DNA of 64,000 nt, from contig NZ_WNDO01000018.1 of NCBI RefSeq assembly GCF_009912395.1, positions 47,705-111,704 on the forward strand, in the 5' to 3' direction. Positions 30,323-38,636 of the stretch are shown in pieces (within the stretch, counting starts at the first letter, position 1; each line of letters starts with the position of its first letter). Origin of the DNA: Luteibacter sp. (GTDB lineage Bacteria > Pseudomonadota > Gammaproteobacteria > Xanthomonadales > Rhodanobacteraceae). The notes under the pieces were generated by a model, which ran no database searches, was not told the DNA's origin, and saw only the letters and a program-made list of their open reading frames with translations. The translations under genes and the position numbers were made by a program.

Positions 30323-30349
30323 TCAAGTTTCCTCCCGGCCGGCCGTAAA
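30323..30349 (+). promoter_or_regulatory. Proximal sigma-28 promoter of fliC
   Basis: TCAAGTTT, an 11-base gap, then GCCGTAAA. The -35 is near-perfect, while the -10 differs from GCCGATAA at two positions. It lies 94 bases before the ATG, leaving a leader of about 85 bases. Confidence 0.75.
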
Positions 30350-30443
30350 CCTCTTTGAGGCGGAAGGCTCCACCAACGGAACCCCGCCGGACTACGCCGC
30401 ATCTTTCCGGCATTTCGGTTCCGCTTAAACAGGATCACATTCC

Positions 30444-31874
30444 ATGTCTCTGACCATCAACACCAACATCATGTCGTTGACCGCTCAGCGCAACCTCGGC
30501 GCGTCGCAGACCAAGCTTGCGTCCGCGATCGAGCGTCTGTCGTCGGGCAACCGCATCAACAGCGCGAAGGACGACGCCGCCGGCCTTGCCATCGCCACCC
30601 GCTTCACCACCCAGATCAACGGCCTGAACCAGGCGGTCCGCAACGCCAACGACGGTATCTCGCTGTCGCAGACCACCGAATCGGCGCTGGACGAAGTCAC
30701 CAACAACTTGCAGCGCATCCGCGAACTGGCCGTCCAGTCGACCAACGCGTCGAACTCGGACACCGACCGCGCCGCGCTCGACGCCGAAGTGCAGCAGCGT
30801 CTGTCGGAAGTGACGCGTATCGCCACGCAGACCAACTTCAACGGCATGAAGGTGCTCGACGGTTCGGCCCAGAACCTGAGCTTCCAGGTCGGTGCCAACA
30901 CGGGTGAGACGATCGGCGTCAACCTGAACACCGGCATGAAGGCCAACCAGATCGGCCAGCTGGCCAGCGGCAGCGTGACCGGCCCGGCCTCGTTCGGCGC
31001 CACCCTCGGTGCCACCGACCTGAGCATCCAGGTCGGTACCGGTACCGCCGTGAACGTGGCTGCCGGCAGCTACACCAGCGTGGGCGACCTCGCGACGGCG
31101 ATCAACAAGGCGGCCGGCTCGAACATCGCCACCGTCAACGCCACCACTGGCGAACTGGCATTCAGCAACAGCGGCGCGGCCGCGATCACGATCACCTCCG
31201 CTGGCGGTGCCACGGCCCTTGGCCTGCCGGCCACGGTGGCTGCCGCTACGGGTGGCGTGCCGGGTACGGCCGCTTCGACCGGTGCCGTCGCAGGCACCAG
31301 CACCACGCTGGCTGCTGGCGACCTGTCCTTCACGGTCGGTAGCAACACGTTCAACATCACCGGTTCGTTCAAGTCGATGCAGGACGTGGCCGACGCGATC
31401 AACTCGCAGTCGAGCAAGGGCATCAATGCCTACGTGAAGCAGGACGGTTCGCTGGCCTTCGCCTCGTCGCAGGCCATCTCGGTCAACGCCAAGACCGGCA
31501 CGGCCGCCACGAAGCTCGGCTTCACCGCCGGCGCCACCAACTTCGCCGTGTCGACGGCCACCACCCTGGCCAACTCGGACGTGAAGACGGTCGACGACGC
31601 CAACGCCACGATCAACCGCATCGACGCGGCCCTGCAGTCGGTCTCGGGTCTTCGTTCGCAGCTGGGTGCGGTGCAGAACCGCTTCACCTCGACGATCTCG
31701 AACCTGCAGAACATCTCGCAGAACCTGACCTCCTCGAAGTCCGCCATCACGGACGCCGACATGGCCCAGGAAACGGCGAACATGTCCCAGGCGCAGATCC
31801 TGCAGCAGGCCGGCGTGTCGGTGCTCGCCACCGCCAACCAGAGCCAGCAGATCATCACCAAGCTCCTCGGTTAA
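30444..31874 (+). CDS. fliC: Flagellin FliC
   Basis: 476 aa; filament subunit. The conserved N-terminal D0/D1 (about residues 1-165) includes the flg22-equivalent region at 30-51 with Asp43-Asp44, and LQRIRELAVQST near 89-100. The conserved C-terminal D1/D0 is at about 385-476. The middle contains two related beta-rich modules (about 192-263 and 293-361) of the Flagellin_IN type. It stands alone between a terminator and a sigma-54 promoter and is preceded by two FliA promoters. No glycosyltransferase gene adjoins it. Confidence 0.97.
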   Translation: MSLTINTNIMSLTAQRNLGASQTKLASAIERLSSGNRINSAKDDAAGLAIATRFTTQINGLNQAVRNANDGISLSQTTESALDEVTNNLQRIRELAVQSTNASNSDTDRAALDAEVQQRLSEVTRIATQTNFNGMKVLDGSAQNLSFQVGANTGETIGVNLNTGMKANQIGQLASGSVTGPASFGATLGATDLSIQVGTGTAVNVAAGSYTSVGDLATAINKAAGSNIATVNATTGELAFSNSGAAAITITSAGGATALGLPATVAAATGGVPGTAASTGAVAGTSTTLAAGDLSFTVGSNTFNITGSFKSMQDVADAINSQSSKGINAYVKQDGSLAFASSQAISVNAKTGTAATKLGFTAGATNFAVSTATTLANSDVKTVDDANATINRIDAALQSVSGLRSQLGAVQNRFTSTISNLQNISQNLTSSKSAITDADMAQETANMSQAQILQQAGVSVLATANQSQQIITKLLG

Positions 31875-31893
31875 TCGATAGCGGCAAAGCCGC

Positions 31894-31911
31894 CCCGGGG
31901 GATTCCCCGGG
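31894..31911 (+). terminator. GC hairpin after fliC
   Basis: CCCGGGG-GATT-CCCCGGG, 20 bases after the fliC stop. It lacks a T run, so it may be an mRNA-stabilising hairpin or a weak terminator. Confidence 0.45.
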
Positions 31912-31914
31912 AGT

Positions 31915-31929
31915 TGGCAGGGTAATTGC
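31915..31929 (+). promoter_or_regulatory. Sigma-54 promoter of fliD
   Basis: TGGCAG-N5-TTGC: one mismatch to the consensus, with the invariant GG and GC doublets correctly spaced. It lies about 90 bases upstream of fliD. Confidence 0.8.
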
Positions 31930-32017
31930 TTAGTTGTGGGCGGCGGTCTCCCGGAAGGGAGCCGCCGTCGACAAATTGGCGCCCCGGGCAGTGAGGCGTC
32001 TTCAACGGAGAAGCCTC

Positions 32018-33385
32018 ATGGCCACCAGCGGTAGCAACGGCATCAACCTGGGTTCGAGCTCAATCGACGTACCCACCATCGTCAGCAGCCTCGTCGCCAA
32101 CAAGAAGGCCGCGCCGCAGAAGGCGCTCGATGCCAAGACGGCCGACAACACCACCAAGATCTCGGCGGTCGGCAACTTCAATTCGGCCCTGATCGCCCTG
32201 CAGAACGCGCTCAAGGGTTTCACCGACGGCAGCGCCTTCAACTCGCAGAAAGTCACGATCGGCGACAACACGATCCTGAACGCCAGTGCGGACACGACGG
32301 CCAAGCCTGGCAACTACAACATCAACGTCACCCAGCTGGCTGCCGCCCAGAAGACGACATCGCAGGCCTATACGGGCGCGAACTCGGCGATCGGCACCGG
32401 CAACCTCACGATCGCGGTCGGCAACAAGTCGATGTCGTTCAGCCTCGACGGCACGAACAACACGCTGCAGAACGTTGCCGACAAGATCAACAACTCCAAG
32501 GACAACCCGGGCGTCACCGCCGCCATCATCACGGGTACCGATGGCGCCCATCTCGTGCTCTCGTCCAGCGCCACGGGCGCAGCGAATGCCTTCACGGTCA
32601 CCTCCAGCGGTGGCGACGGCAACCTGGCGGCCTTGAACTTCAATCCTGCGACGGACGCGGCCAAGGCGACCGTCCAGGCGCAGGACGCGAAGTTCACCAT
32701 CGACGGCACCGCTGCCACCAGCGCGTCGAACACCGCTACCAACGCCATCAGCGGCGTGACCCTGACCTTCGCGAAGCTGGGTTCGAGCTCGGTCAACCTG
32801 GCCAACGATCCGTCGACGGTGACCTCGTCGATGAACAGCCTCGTGAGTGCCTATAACTCCTTCATCGGCACCTACCAGACGCTGACGAAGTACGACCCGA
32901 CCAACCAGCAGGTGGGTGCCCTGATTGGCGATGCCACCGTGTCGTCCATCAAGTCGCAGGTGTCCAACCTGCTCGGGCAGCGCGTCGCGGGTAACGGCTC
33001 GATCGGCTCGCTGAGCGACCTGGGCGTGTCTTTCCAGGTGGACGGCACGCTGAAGCTCGACTCAAGCAAGCTCACCAGCGCGCTGACCAATAACCCCACC
33101 GGCGTGCAGAACCTGCTGAGCGGCGCCAACGGGATCGGTCCGTCGCTGGACAAGATGATCACCAGCTGGACGGGCTCCAACGGCATCGTCACCCAGCGCA
33201 TCGCCAACCTGAACCAGACCAAGAAGGACCTGGCGGACCAGCAGACCACGCTGGACAGCCAGATGCAGGATTACTCGGACCGGCTGACCAAGCAGTACAC
33301 CGCCCTGGACACCATGATGACCAAGCTGCAGAGCACCAGCAGCTACCTGCAGCAGCAGTTCAACGCGCTTACCAAGTCCAACTGA
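32018..33385 (+). CDS. fliD: Flagellar filament cap protein FliD (HAP2)
   Basis: 455 aa. N-terminal coiled region (SSIDVPTIVSSLVANKKAAP), a central Flagellin_IN-like module (about residues 135-165) and a C-terminal coiled coil (TQRIANLNQTKKDLADQQTT and LDTMMTKLQSTSSYLQQQFN). The ATG at 32018 gives the normal N-terminus and follows ACGGAGAAG. First gene of the fliD-fliS-fliT unit. Confidence 0.95.
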   Translation: MATSGSNGINLGSSSIDVPTIVSSLVANKKAAPQKALDAKTADNTTKISAVGNFNSALIALQNALKGFTDGSAFNSQKVTIGDNTILNASADTTAKPGNYNINVTQLAAAQKTTSQAYTGANSAIGTGNLTIAVGNKSMSFSLDGTNNTLQNVADKINNSKDNPGVTAAIITGTDGAHLVLSSSATGAANAFTVTSSGGDGNLAALNFNPATDAAKATVQAQDAKFTIDGTAATSASNTATNAISGVTLTFAKLGSSSVNLANDPSTVTSSMNSLVSAYNSFIGTYQTLTKYDPTNQQVGALIGDATVSSIKSQVSNLLGQRVAGNGSIGSLSDLGVSFQVDGTLKLDSSKLTSALTNNPTGVQNLLSGANGIGPSLDKMITSWTGSNGIVTQRIANLNQTKKDLADQQTTLDSQMQDYSDRLTKQYTALDTMMTKLQSTSSYLQQQFNALTKSN

Positions 33386-33407
33386 GCGCATCGAGGAAGC
33401 GATCACC

Positions 33408-33824
33408 ATGTCTTACGGCAATTCTCGCGGCGCTGGCGCCTACCAGCAGGTCCATATCCAGGGCGGCGTCGAAAACGCCGATCCACACGGCCTGGTCAAG
33501 ATGCTCATGGACGGCGCGCTGGAACGCATCCGTTTCGCGGGCGGTTGCATGGCCAGCGGCAACGTCGCCGGCAAGGGCGAGGCGATCTCCAAGGCCATCG
33601 ACATCGTGGGTGCCTTGCAGTCCGGCCTCAACCCCGAGGTGGACACGCCGCTGGTCGCCCAGTTGGACAGCCTCTACGACTACATGAGCCGTCGCCTGCT
33701 GCATGCCAACCTGCATGACGACCAGGATGCCCTGGATGAAGTGAGCCGCCTGCTCAGCCAGATCCGCGAGAGCTGGATGGCGATTCCGGCGGAAGCGCGC
33801 CAGGTACCCGGGGCCGGCGCATGA
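33408..33824 (+). CDS. fliS: Flagellin export chaperone FliS
   Basis: 138 aa helical bundle: GAYQQVHIQGGVENADPHGL and KMLMDGALERIRFAGGCMAS match FliS. It caps the flagellin C-terminus before export. Its TGA overlaps the ATG of the next gene. Confidence 0.94.
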   Translation: MSYGNSRGAGAYQQVHIQGGVENADPHGLVKMLMDGALERIRFAGGCMASGNVAGKGEAISKAIDIVGALQSGLNPEVDTPLVAQLDSLYDYMSRRLLHANLHDDQDALDEVSRLLSQIRESWMAIPAEARQVPGAGA

Positions 33825-34114
33825 ACGCCTCCGCCTGCGACCTGCCGCGGGTGCTCGAGCTGACCGAGTCGATGCACGAAGCCGCCAGCGAATCGCGCTG
33901 GGACGATCTGGCCACGCTGGAATCGGAGCGGGAGGCCGTGTTGCACGCGGCACCCATCGCCGAGTCCACGGATTCGGTCGAGTCGCTGCGCTCGATCATG
34001 CTGCTCGACACCCTCATCACCGACCTCGTGTCCGCCGCGCGCGACGAGGCGGCCGCCGCGTGGGACGCCCATCGCCGGTCGCGCCGCGCCGTTGCCGCGT
34101 ATAGTGCGATCTGA
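33821..34114 (+). CDS. FliT-like flagellar chaperone
   Basis: 97 aa, mostly helical and acidic (RVLELTESMHEAASESRWDDLATLE). Sequence similarity to FliT is weak by eye, but size, helicity and position directly after fliS (ATGA overlap) are those of FliT, the FliD chaperone. Confidence 0.7.
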   Translation: MNASACDLPRVLELTESMHEAASESRWDDLATLESEREAVLHAAPIAESTDSVESLRSIMLLDTLITDLVSAARDEAAAAWDAHRRSRRAVAAYSAI

Positions 34115-34140
34115 CGCGAACACCTGGGCGGGAGGGGCGG

Positions 34141-34719
34141 ATGGGCGACGAAGGCTGGAAGGCATTTTCCGATCGTGTCGCGTGGGACGCCCGGTTCCAC
34201 GCCGTCTGTGAGCCGGCCGCTCGCCTCGACGCGGCCGAGCTGGCCCTCGTCAACGACCGCAATGCCAGCGTGCTGGTGGCGGTGTCCGCCCTGATGGAAC
34301 GTCGCAGCGAGACGGGCGAGGAAGACAGCCCGCTCAGCCAGGAAGTGGCCCGGCTCGACGCCAAGCTCAACGTCCTCATGGAAATCGTGAACCGGCTGCT
34401 GTTGCCGCAATCGGGCCTTCCCGCGCGACTCCCGCTGCGTTTCAACGCGTTCGGCGCCGTGTTGCCCTGGGACGGCCTGCCGCCGGTCGGCCAGGCCGTC
34501 ATGCTGCGCCTGCATTTCGACGCCTGCCGCGCCCTGCCGTTGGAACTGCCGGGCGTGCGCCTGCCGGGTCCGTCGGACGGGCGGGGCTTCGTGGGTTTCG
34601 AAGGCTTGTCCGAAGCCGTTCGCGACGGTATCGAGCGTCTGGTCTTCCGCCAGCACCGCCGCCAGGTAGCCGAGGCCAGGGCGCAAGCCCGCCCCCTGGA
34701 CAACCAGGACCCCTTGTAG
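34141..34719 (+). CDS. PilZ-like protein with N-terminal coiled coil
   Basis: 192 aa. A helical, heptad-rich N-terminal part (about residues 35-88) is followed by a PilZ-like beta-barrel (about 92-175). An R96xxxR100 pair is present, but the usual D/NxSxxG is replaced by NAFGAV, so c-di-GMP binding may be lost or altered. The helix-extended, non-canonical PilZ type has been described in Xanthomonas. It sits 26 bases after the FliT-like gene. Its TAG stop (34717-34719) is part of a REP element. Confidence 0.75.
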   Translation: MGDEGWKAFSDRVAWDARFHAVCEPAARLDAAELALVNDRNASVLVAVSALMERRSETGEEDSPLSQEVARLDAKLNVLMEIVNRLLLPQSGLPARLPLRFNAFGAVLPWDGLPPVGQAVMLRLHFDACRALPLELPGVRLPGPSDGRGFVGFEGLSEAVRDGIERLVFRQHRRQVAEARAQARPLDNQDPL

Positions 34720-34737
34720 GAGCGCGCTTGCGCGCGA
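34716..34737. repeat. Single REP-like unit at the end of the PilZ-like gene
   Basis: GTAGGAGCGCGC followed by TTGCGCGCGA; the TAG stop codon lies within its first bases. Confidence 0.88.
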
Positions 34738-34772
34738 TCCCGGCACCCATCGTGCGAACCTGCGTTCCCCTT

Positions 34773-34835
34773 GTGACCTTTTACGTCACGTGTCGGCAAT
34801 TTGTCGCGTGGCGTCCTGCGTCACATTCGTGACGC
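34773..34835. promoter_or_regulatory. GTGAC/GTCAC inverted repeats upstream of fleQ
   Basis: GTGAC-N7-GTCAC at 34773-34789 and a perfect GCGTCAC-ATTC-GTGACGC at 34818-34835, about 130-190 bases upstream of the fleQ sigma-54 site. Further GTGACGT and ACGTC copies occur near 34923-34940. The spacing fits an activator or repressor site region. The protein that binds is unknown. Confidence 0.5.
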
Positions 34836-34963
34836 GTGTCGTCAGCATTGACGCGGCCCGCGCGGTGACTGGTTTTCACACTCTGCCGAATAGGTTTTTG
34901 CGATCGCATGTAAGTGTGAAGCGTGACGTGATTTTACGTCGTCGTGCGGCGGAATTCCGACGT

Positions 34964-34978
34964 TGGCACGCTCCTTGA
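34964..34978 (+). promoter_or_regulatory. Sigma-54 promoter of fleQ
   Basis: TGGCAC-N5-TTGA: perfect -24 and one mismatch in the -12. It lies about 80 bases upstream of the fleQ ATG, implying that the regulator gene itself needs a sigma-54 activator, possibly by autoregulation. Confidence 0.8.
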
Positions 34979-35057
34979 TTGGTACTTGGCATCTGAGGTC
35001 GCAGGGCGGTTCCCGCCCGGTCGACGACCTCGCACCAACGTCCCAAGGGGTAACAAG

Positions 35058-36476
35058 ATGAAGTCCTCCAACTTTCTCGTTGTCGAGTCCGATCGCGCCC
35101 GCACCGATGGCATCATGTCGGTGCTGGCTTTCCTCGGATACCGTCCGGTGCTGGCCAGCCGCCTGCAAGCGGCGGACACGGCGGAGAGTTGGCGTGGCGT
35201 CTTCGTCGGCACCGTGGACGATGAGGCCGAACTCGAAGGCCATGTCGCGGCGCTGGGTCGCAATGGCCGCGACCTGCCGATGCTGGTCGCCGCGGACTCC
35301 CCGCTTGCCACCGCGCTGATCTCCGACGACTCGCGCAGCCAGAGCGTGGAGCTGGTCGACGTACCCCTGCGCTATGAGCGTCTGTCCGAAGCGCTGCGCG
35401 CGCTCCAGTCGCGCATCCAACCGCCGGCTGCCAGCCTGCGCATGGTCGGACATTCCGGTCCGATGCAGCGCGTGAACGGCCTGATCCGCCAGGTCGCCCC
35501 GTTCGATTCCAGCGTGCTGGTGCTCGGCGAGTCCGGCAGCGGCAAGGAGCTGGTCGCCCGTACGATCCACGAATGTTCGCCGCGTCGCGACAAGCCCTTC
35601 GTGGCGATCAACTGCGGCGCGATTCCGGCCGAGCTGCTCGAGAGCGAACTGTTCGGTCACGAGAAGGGTGCCTTCACCGGCGCCATCAGCACCCGCAAGG
35701 GTCGCTTCGAGATGGCTGAGGGCGGCACGCTGTTCCTCGACGAAATCGGTGACATGAGCCTGCCCATGCAGGTGAAGCTGCTGCGCGTGCTCCAGGAGCG
35801 CGTGTTCGAACGCGTGGGCGGCAACCGTCCGCAGCGTTGCGACGTGCGCATCATCGCAGCCACCCATCGCGACCTCGAAGGTGCGATCGAGAGCGGCAGC
35901 TTCCGTGAAGACCTCTACTACCGCCTGTCGGTGTTCCCGCTGGAAATGCCGCCGCTGCGCCAGCGCCTGGAAGACATGCCGGCCCTGATCAGCGAGTTCA
36001 ACCAGCGCCTCGTGCAGCGCGGCCTGTCCTCGGTGCGTTTCTCGCCGGGCGCGATGACCGCGCTGTGCAAGCACGGCTGGCCGGGCAACGTCCGTGAGCT
36101 GTCGAACCTGGTCGAGCGCATGGCCATCCTCCTGCCGCACGGCGAAGTGCGTGCCGCCGACCTGCCGGAGAAGTACCGCGGTGGCCTGCCGATCGAGGAA
36201 GTTTCCGGTGCGGCCCTCATCGCCATGATGGAAGCCGAGCCGGAAGTCACCGAGACCTTCTCGTTCGCGAACGAGGGCGATCCGTCGGTGTTGCCGCAGG
36301 GCGGCCTCGACCTGAAGGATCATCTGGCCGGTATCGAGATTGGCCTGATCCGCCAGGCACTGAATTCCGCCAATGGCGTGGTGGCCCATGCCGCCAAGCT
36401 GCTGCGCGTGCAGCGCACGACGCTCGTGGAAAAGCTGCGCAAGTACGGCCTGTCGGAAACGGCCCAGGCGGGCTGA
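35058..36476 (+). CDS. fleQ: Flagellar sigma-54-dependent master regulator FleQ
   Basis: 472 aa. The N-terminal FleQ domain (about residues 1-120) is receiver-like but has no phosphoacceptor pattern. The AAA+ domain (about 130-370) has Walker A GESGSGKE at 157-164, GAFTGA (sigma-54 contact) at 204-209 and LFLDEIGDM. The C-terminal Fis-type helix-turn-helix contains NGVVAHAAKLLRVQRTTLVE. The ATG at 35058 is preceded by AAGGGG. No FleS/FleR pair or rpoN copy lies beside it, unlike Pseudomonas and Xanthomonas clusters as I recall them. Confidence 0.95.
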   Translation: MKSSNFLVVESDRARTDGIMSVLAFLGYRPVLASRLQAADTAESWRGVFVGTVDDEAELEGHVAALGRNGRDLPMLVAADSPLATALISDDSRSQSVELVDVPLRYERLSEALRALQSRIQPPAASLRMVGHSGPMQRVNGLIRQVAPFDSSVLVLGESGSGKELVARTIHECSPRRDKPFVAINCGAIPAELLESELFGHEKGAFTGAISTRKGRFEMAEGGTLFLDEIGDMSLPMQVKLLRVLQERVFERVGGNRPQRCDVRIIAATHRDLEGAIESGSFREDLYYRLSVFPLEMPPLRQRLEDMPALISEFNQRLVQRGLSSVRFSPGAMTALCKHGWPGNVRELSNLVERMAILLPHGEVRAADLPEKYRGGLPIEEVSGAALIAMMEAEPEVTETFSFANEGDPSVLPQGGLDLKDHLAGIEIGLIRQALNSANGVVAHAAKLLRVQRTTLVEKLRKYGLSETAQAG

Positions 36477-36502
36477 CGCGATCGCTCGTGTCGGTGCCTG
36501 GT

Positions 36503-36517
36503 TGGCACACCTCGTGC
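36503..36517 (+). promoter_or_regulatory. Sigma-54 promoter of the fliE operon
   Basis: TGGCAC-N5-GTGC: perfect -24; the -12 keeps the essential GC. It lies 41 bases upstream of fliE. A single GTGACGC copy sits just downstream (36523-36529). Confidence 0.8.
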
Positions 36518-36557
36518 ATCGAGTGACGCAAAGCCGATAGGGCGTTGGAAAACCGTC

Positions 36558-36887
36558 ATGACCACGATCGATGTCAACAACCTCCTCCTGCAGATGCGCC
36601 GCATCAGCACCCAGACCGAAATGCCCGCAATACGGGGCGTTGGCGAGTCAGAGGCCGCCGCCAAGGGAAGTTTCGGCGACCTGCTGAGGCAATCCATTGA
36701 CGGTGTGGCGAAGTCGCAGGAGAAGGCGGGTCAACTTTCCAACGCGTTCGAGCGGGGCGATCCGAACGTCGATCTCGCCCAGGTGATGATCCAGGGACAG
36801 CGTGCCGACCTCGGTTTTCGCGCGATGACCGAAGTACGCAACAAGTTCGTCGATGCGTACAAAGAAATCATGAACATGTCGATCTGA
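36558..36887 (+). CDS. fliE: Flagellar hook-basal body complex protein FliE
   Basis: 109 aa. The conserved C-terminal part (NVDLAQVMIQGQRADLGFRA, then VRNKFVDAYKEIMNMSI) is diagnostic. Joins the MS-ring to the rod. First gene of the operon fliEFGHIJK. Confidence 0.95.
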   Translation: MTTIDVNNLLLQMRRISTQTEMPAIRGVGESEAAAKGSFGDLLRQSIDGVAKSQEKAGQLSNAFERGDPNVDLAQVMIQGQRADLGFRAMTEVRNKFVDAYKEIMNMSI

Positions 36888-36923
36888 TCGACATGCGCCC
36901 CACGACAGGATTGAGCTCGAATC

Positions 36924-38636
36924 ATGGCCGATAACGGCGTAGCTACCACGGAAAGCGGCAAGGCCACGCGCATGGACTCGTTGAAGTCCCTCGCGCAGAC
37001 GCCGGCAGCGCGCCAGTTGTTCATGCTCGCTGGCATCGCCGGCGCGGTCGCCATCGGTATCGCCGCCGTGCTCTGGTCGCGTGCGCCGAACTATGGCCTG
37101 CTATACGGCGGGCTGGAACAGAAGGACGCCGCAGCCGTCACGCAGGCGCTGCAAGCGTCGAACACCCCCTACAACCTGAGCCCCGACGGCAGCTCCATCT
37201 TCGTACCCGCCGCCGACGTGGCCGGCGTGCGCCTGAAGCTGGCGGGCCAGGGTCTGCCGCAGGGCACGGCCGCGAGCAACATGCCGCAGGCCGATTCGCC
37301 GTTCGGCATGAGCGACATGGCCGAGCGCTCGCGCTACCAGTCGATGCTGGAGAGCGACCTTTCCAGCACCATCGCCGGCCTGCAATCGGTGCGCGCGGCG
37401 CGCGTGCACCTGGCGATGCCCAAGCCGTCCGCCTTCATCCGTGACAACAAGCCGGCCAGCGCCTCGGTGGTGGTCACGCTGTATCCTGGTCGCCAGCTCG
37501 ACCAGGGCCAGGTCGCCGCGATCGTGCACCTCGTCGCGGCGAGCGTGCCCGGTCTCGACATCCGCCAGGTCTCGGTCATCGACCAGGGCGGCAACCTGCT
37601 CACCGTGAGCGATCCGGATAGCGCACAGGCCATCGGCGACAGCCGCCTGCGCCTGTCCAACCGGATCGAAGCCACGTACACGCAGCGTGTCGAAGACCTG
37701 CTGACGCCGCTCGTCGGTGCGGGCAAGGTCCGCGCCCAGGTCTTCGCCGACCTCGATTTCTCGCAGACCGAGAAGGCCAGCGAAACCTTCAACCATGACA
37801 ACCCGGCGTTGCGCAGCGAGCAGACCAGCAGCGAGACGCGCACGGACCAGGCCAACAACGGCGGCGTGCCGGGTGCGCTGAGCAATCAGCCGCCGAACAC
37901 CGGCGCGAACGCGACGGCTGCCAACCCGGGCAACGGCAATGCCAAGCCGGGCGCGCAGAACGCCAGCACGCAGGCCAACCAGAATCCGTCGCAGTCTTCG
38001 CAGAGCGCCACGCGCAACTACGAGCTGGACCGCACCGTCAGCCACGTGACCGATCCGGCGGGCAAGGTCGCGCGCCTCACCGTCGCGATGGTGGTGGACA
38101 ACAAGCAGGTGCCGGACAAGGACGGCAAGTCCAAGAGCGTGCCGTTCACGCCCGAGGAGCTGTCGCGCCTGACCGAACTGACCAAGAACGCCGTCGGTTT
38201 CAGCACAGCGCGTGGCGATAGCGTCAGCGTCATCAACGAGCCGTTCCACGCCACCGCCGAGGAAGAGCCGCAGGGCACGCCGTTCTGGGAGCGTCCGGGC
38301 ATGCTCGACCTGATCAAGCAAGGCCTCGGCGTGATGATCGCCCTGGTGCTGGGCTTCTTCGTGCTGCGTCCGATGCTCAAGGGCCTGCTGAAGCCCGCGC
38401 AGATGCCGATGACCAATGTCGCCCTGGCTGGCCCCATGCCGACCGTGTCGGTGATGGTGGACGACGACGACATGACGCCCGATCGCGTCACCGCCAGCGT
38501 GCAGGCCGCGCAGCTGGGCTCGCCGGCGCTGCTGGCGTACGAACAGAAGGTGGGCCTCGCCAAGCGCATGGCCGCCGAAAACCCGAAACAGATTGCGCAG
38601 GTCGTGAAGAGCTGGGTGGCTGACGATGGCGGCTGA
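36924..38636 (+). CDS. fliF: Flagellar MS-ring protein FliF
   Basis: 570 aa. Two membrane helices (about residues 30-50 and 460-480) flank the ring-building periplasmic domain (NYGLLYGGLEQKDAAAVTQAL; FGMSDMAERSRYQSMLE). A Gln/Asn/Ala-rich low-complexity stretch lies near 310-360. The C-terminus binds FliG, whose gene overlaps by 11 bases. Confidence 0.97.
   Translation: MADNGVATTESGKATRMDSLKSLAQTPAARQLFMLAGIAGAVAIGIAAVLWSRAPNYGLLYGGLEQKDAAAVTQALQASNTPYNLSPDGSSIFVPAADVAGVRLKLAGQGLPQGTAASNMPQADSPFGMSDMAERSRYQSMLESDLSSTIAGLQSVRAARVHLAMPKPSAFIRDNKPASASVVVTLYPGRQLDQGQVAAIVHLVAASVPGLDIRQVSVIDQGGNLLTVSDPDSAQAIGDSRLRLSNRIEATYTQRVEDLLTPLVGAGKVRAQVFADLDFSQTEKASETFNHDNPALRSEQTSSETRTDQANNGGVPGALSNQPPNTGANATAANPGNGNAKPGAQNASTQANQNPSQSSQSATRNYELDRTVSHVTDPAGKVARLTVAMVVDNKQVPDKDGKSKSVPFTPEELSRLTELTKNAVGFSTARGDSVSVINEPFHATAEEEPQGTPFWERPGMLDLIKQGLGVMIALVLGFFVLRPMLKGLLKPAQMPMTNVALAGPMPTVSVMVDDDDMTPDRVTASVQAAQLGSPALLAYEQKVGLAKRMAAENPKQIAQVVKSWVADDGG

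Noticed and set aside
34772..34790. A CRP/Clp site (TGTGA-N6-TCACA) upstream of fleQ
   Set aside because: The half sites TGTGA and TCACG are 9 bases apart, not 6, so the CRP-type spacing is not met.
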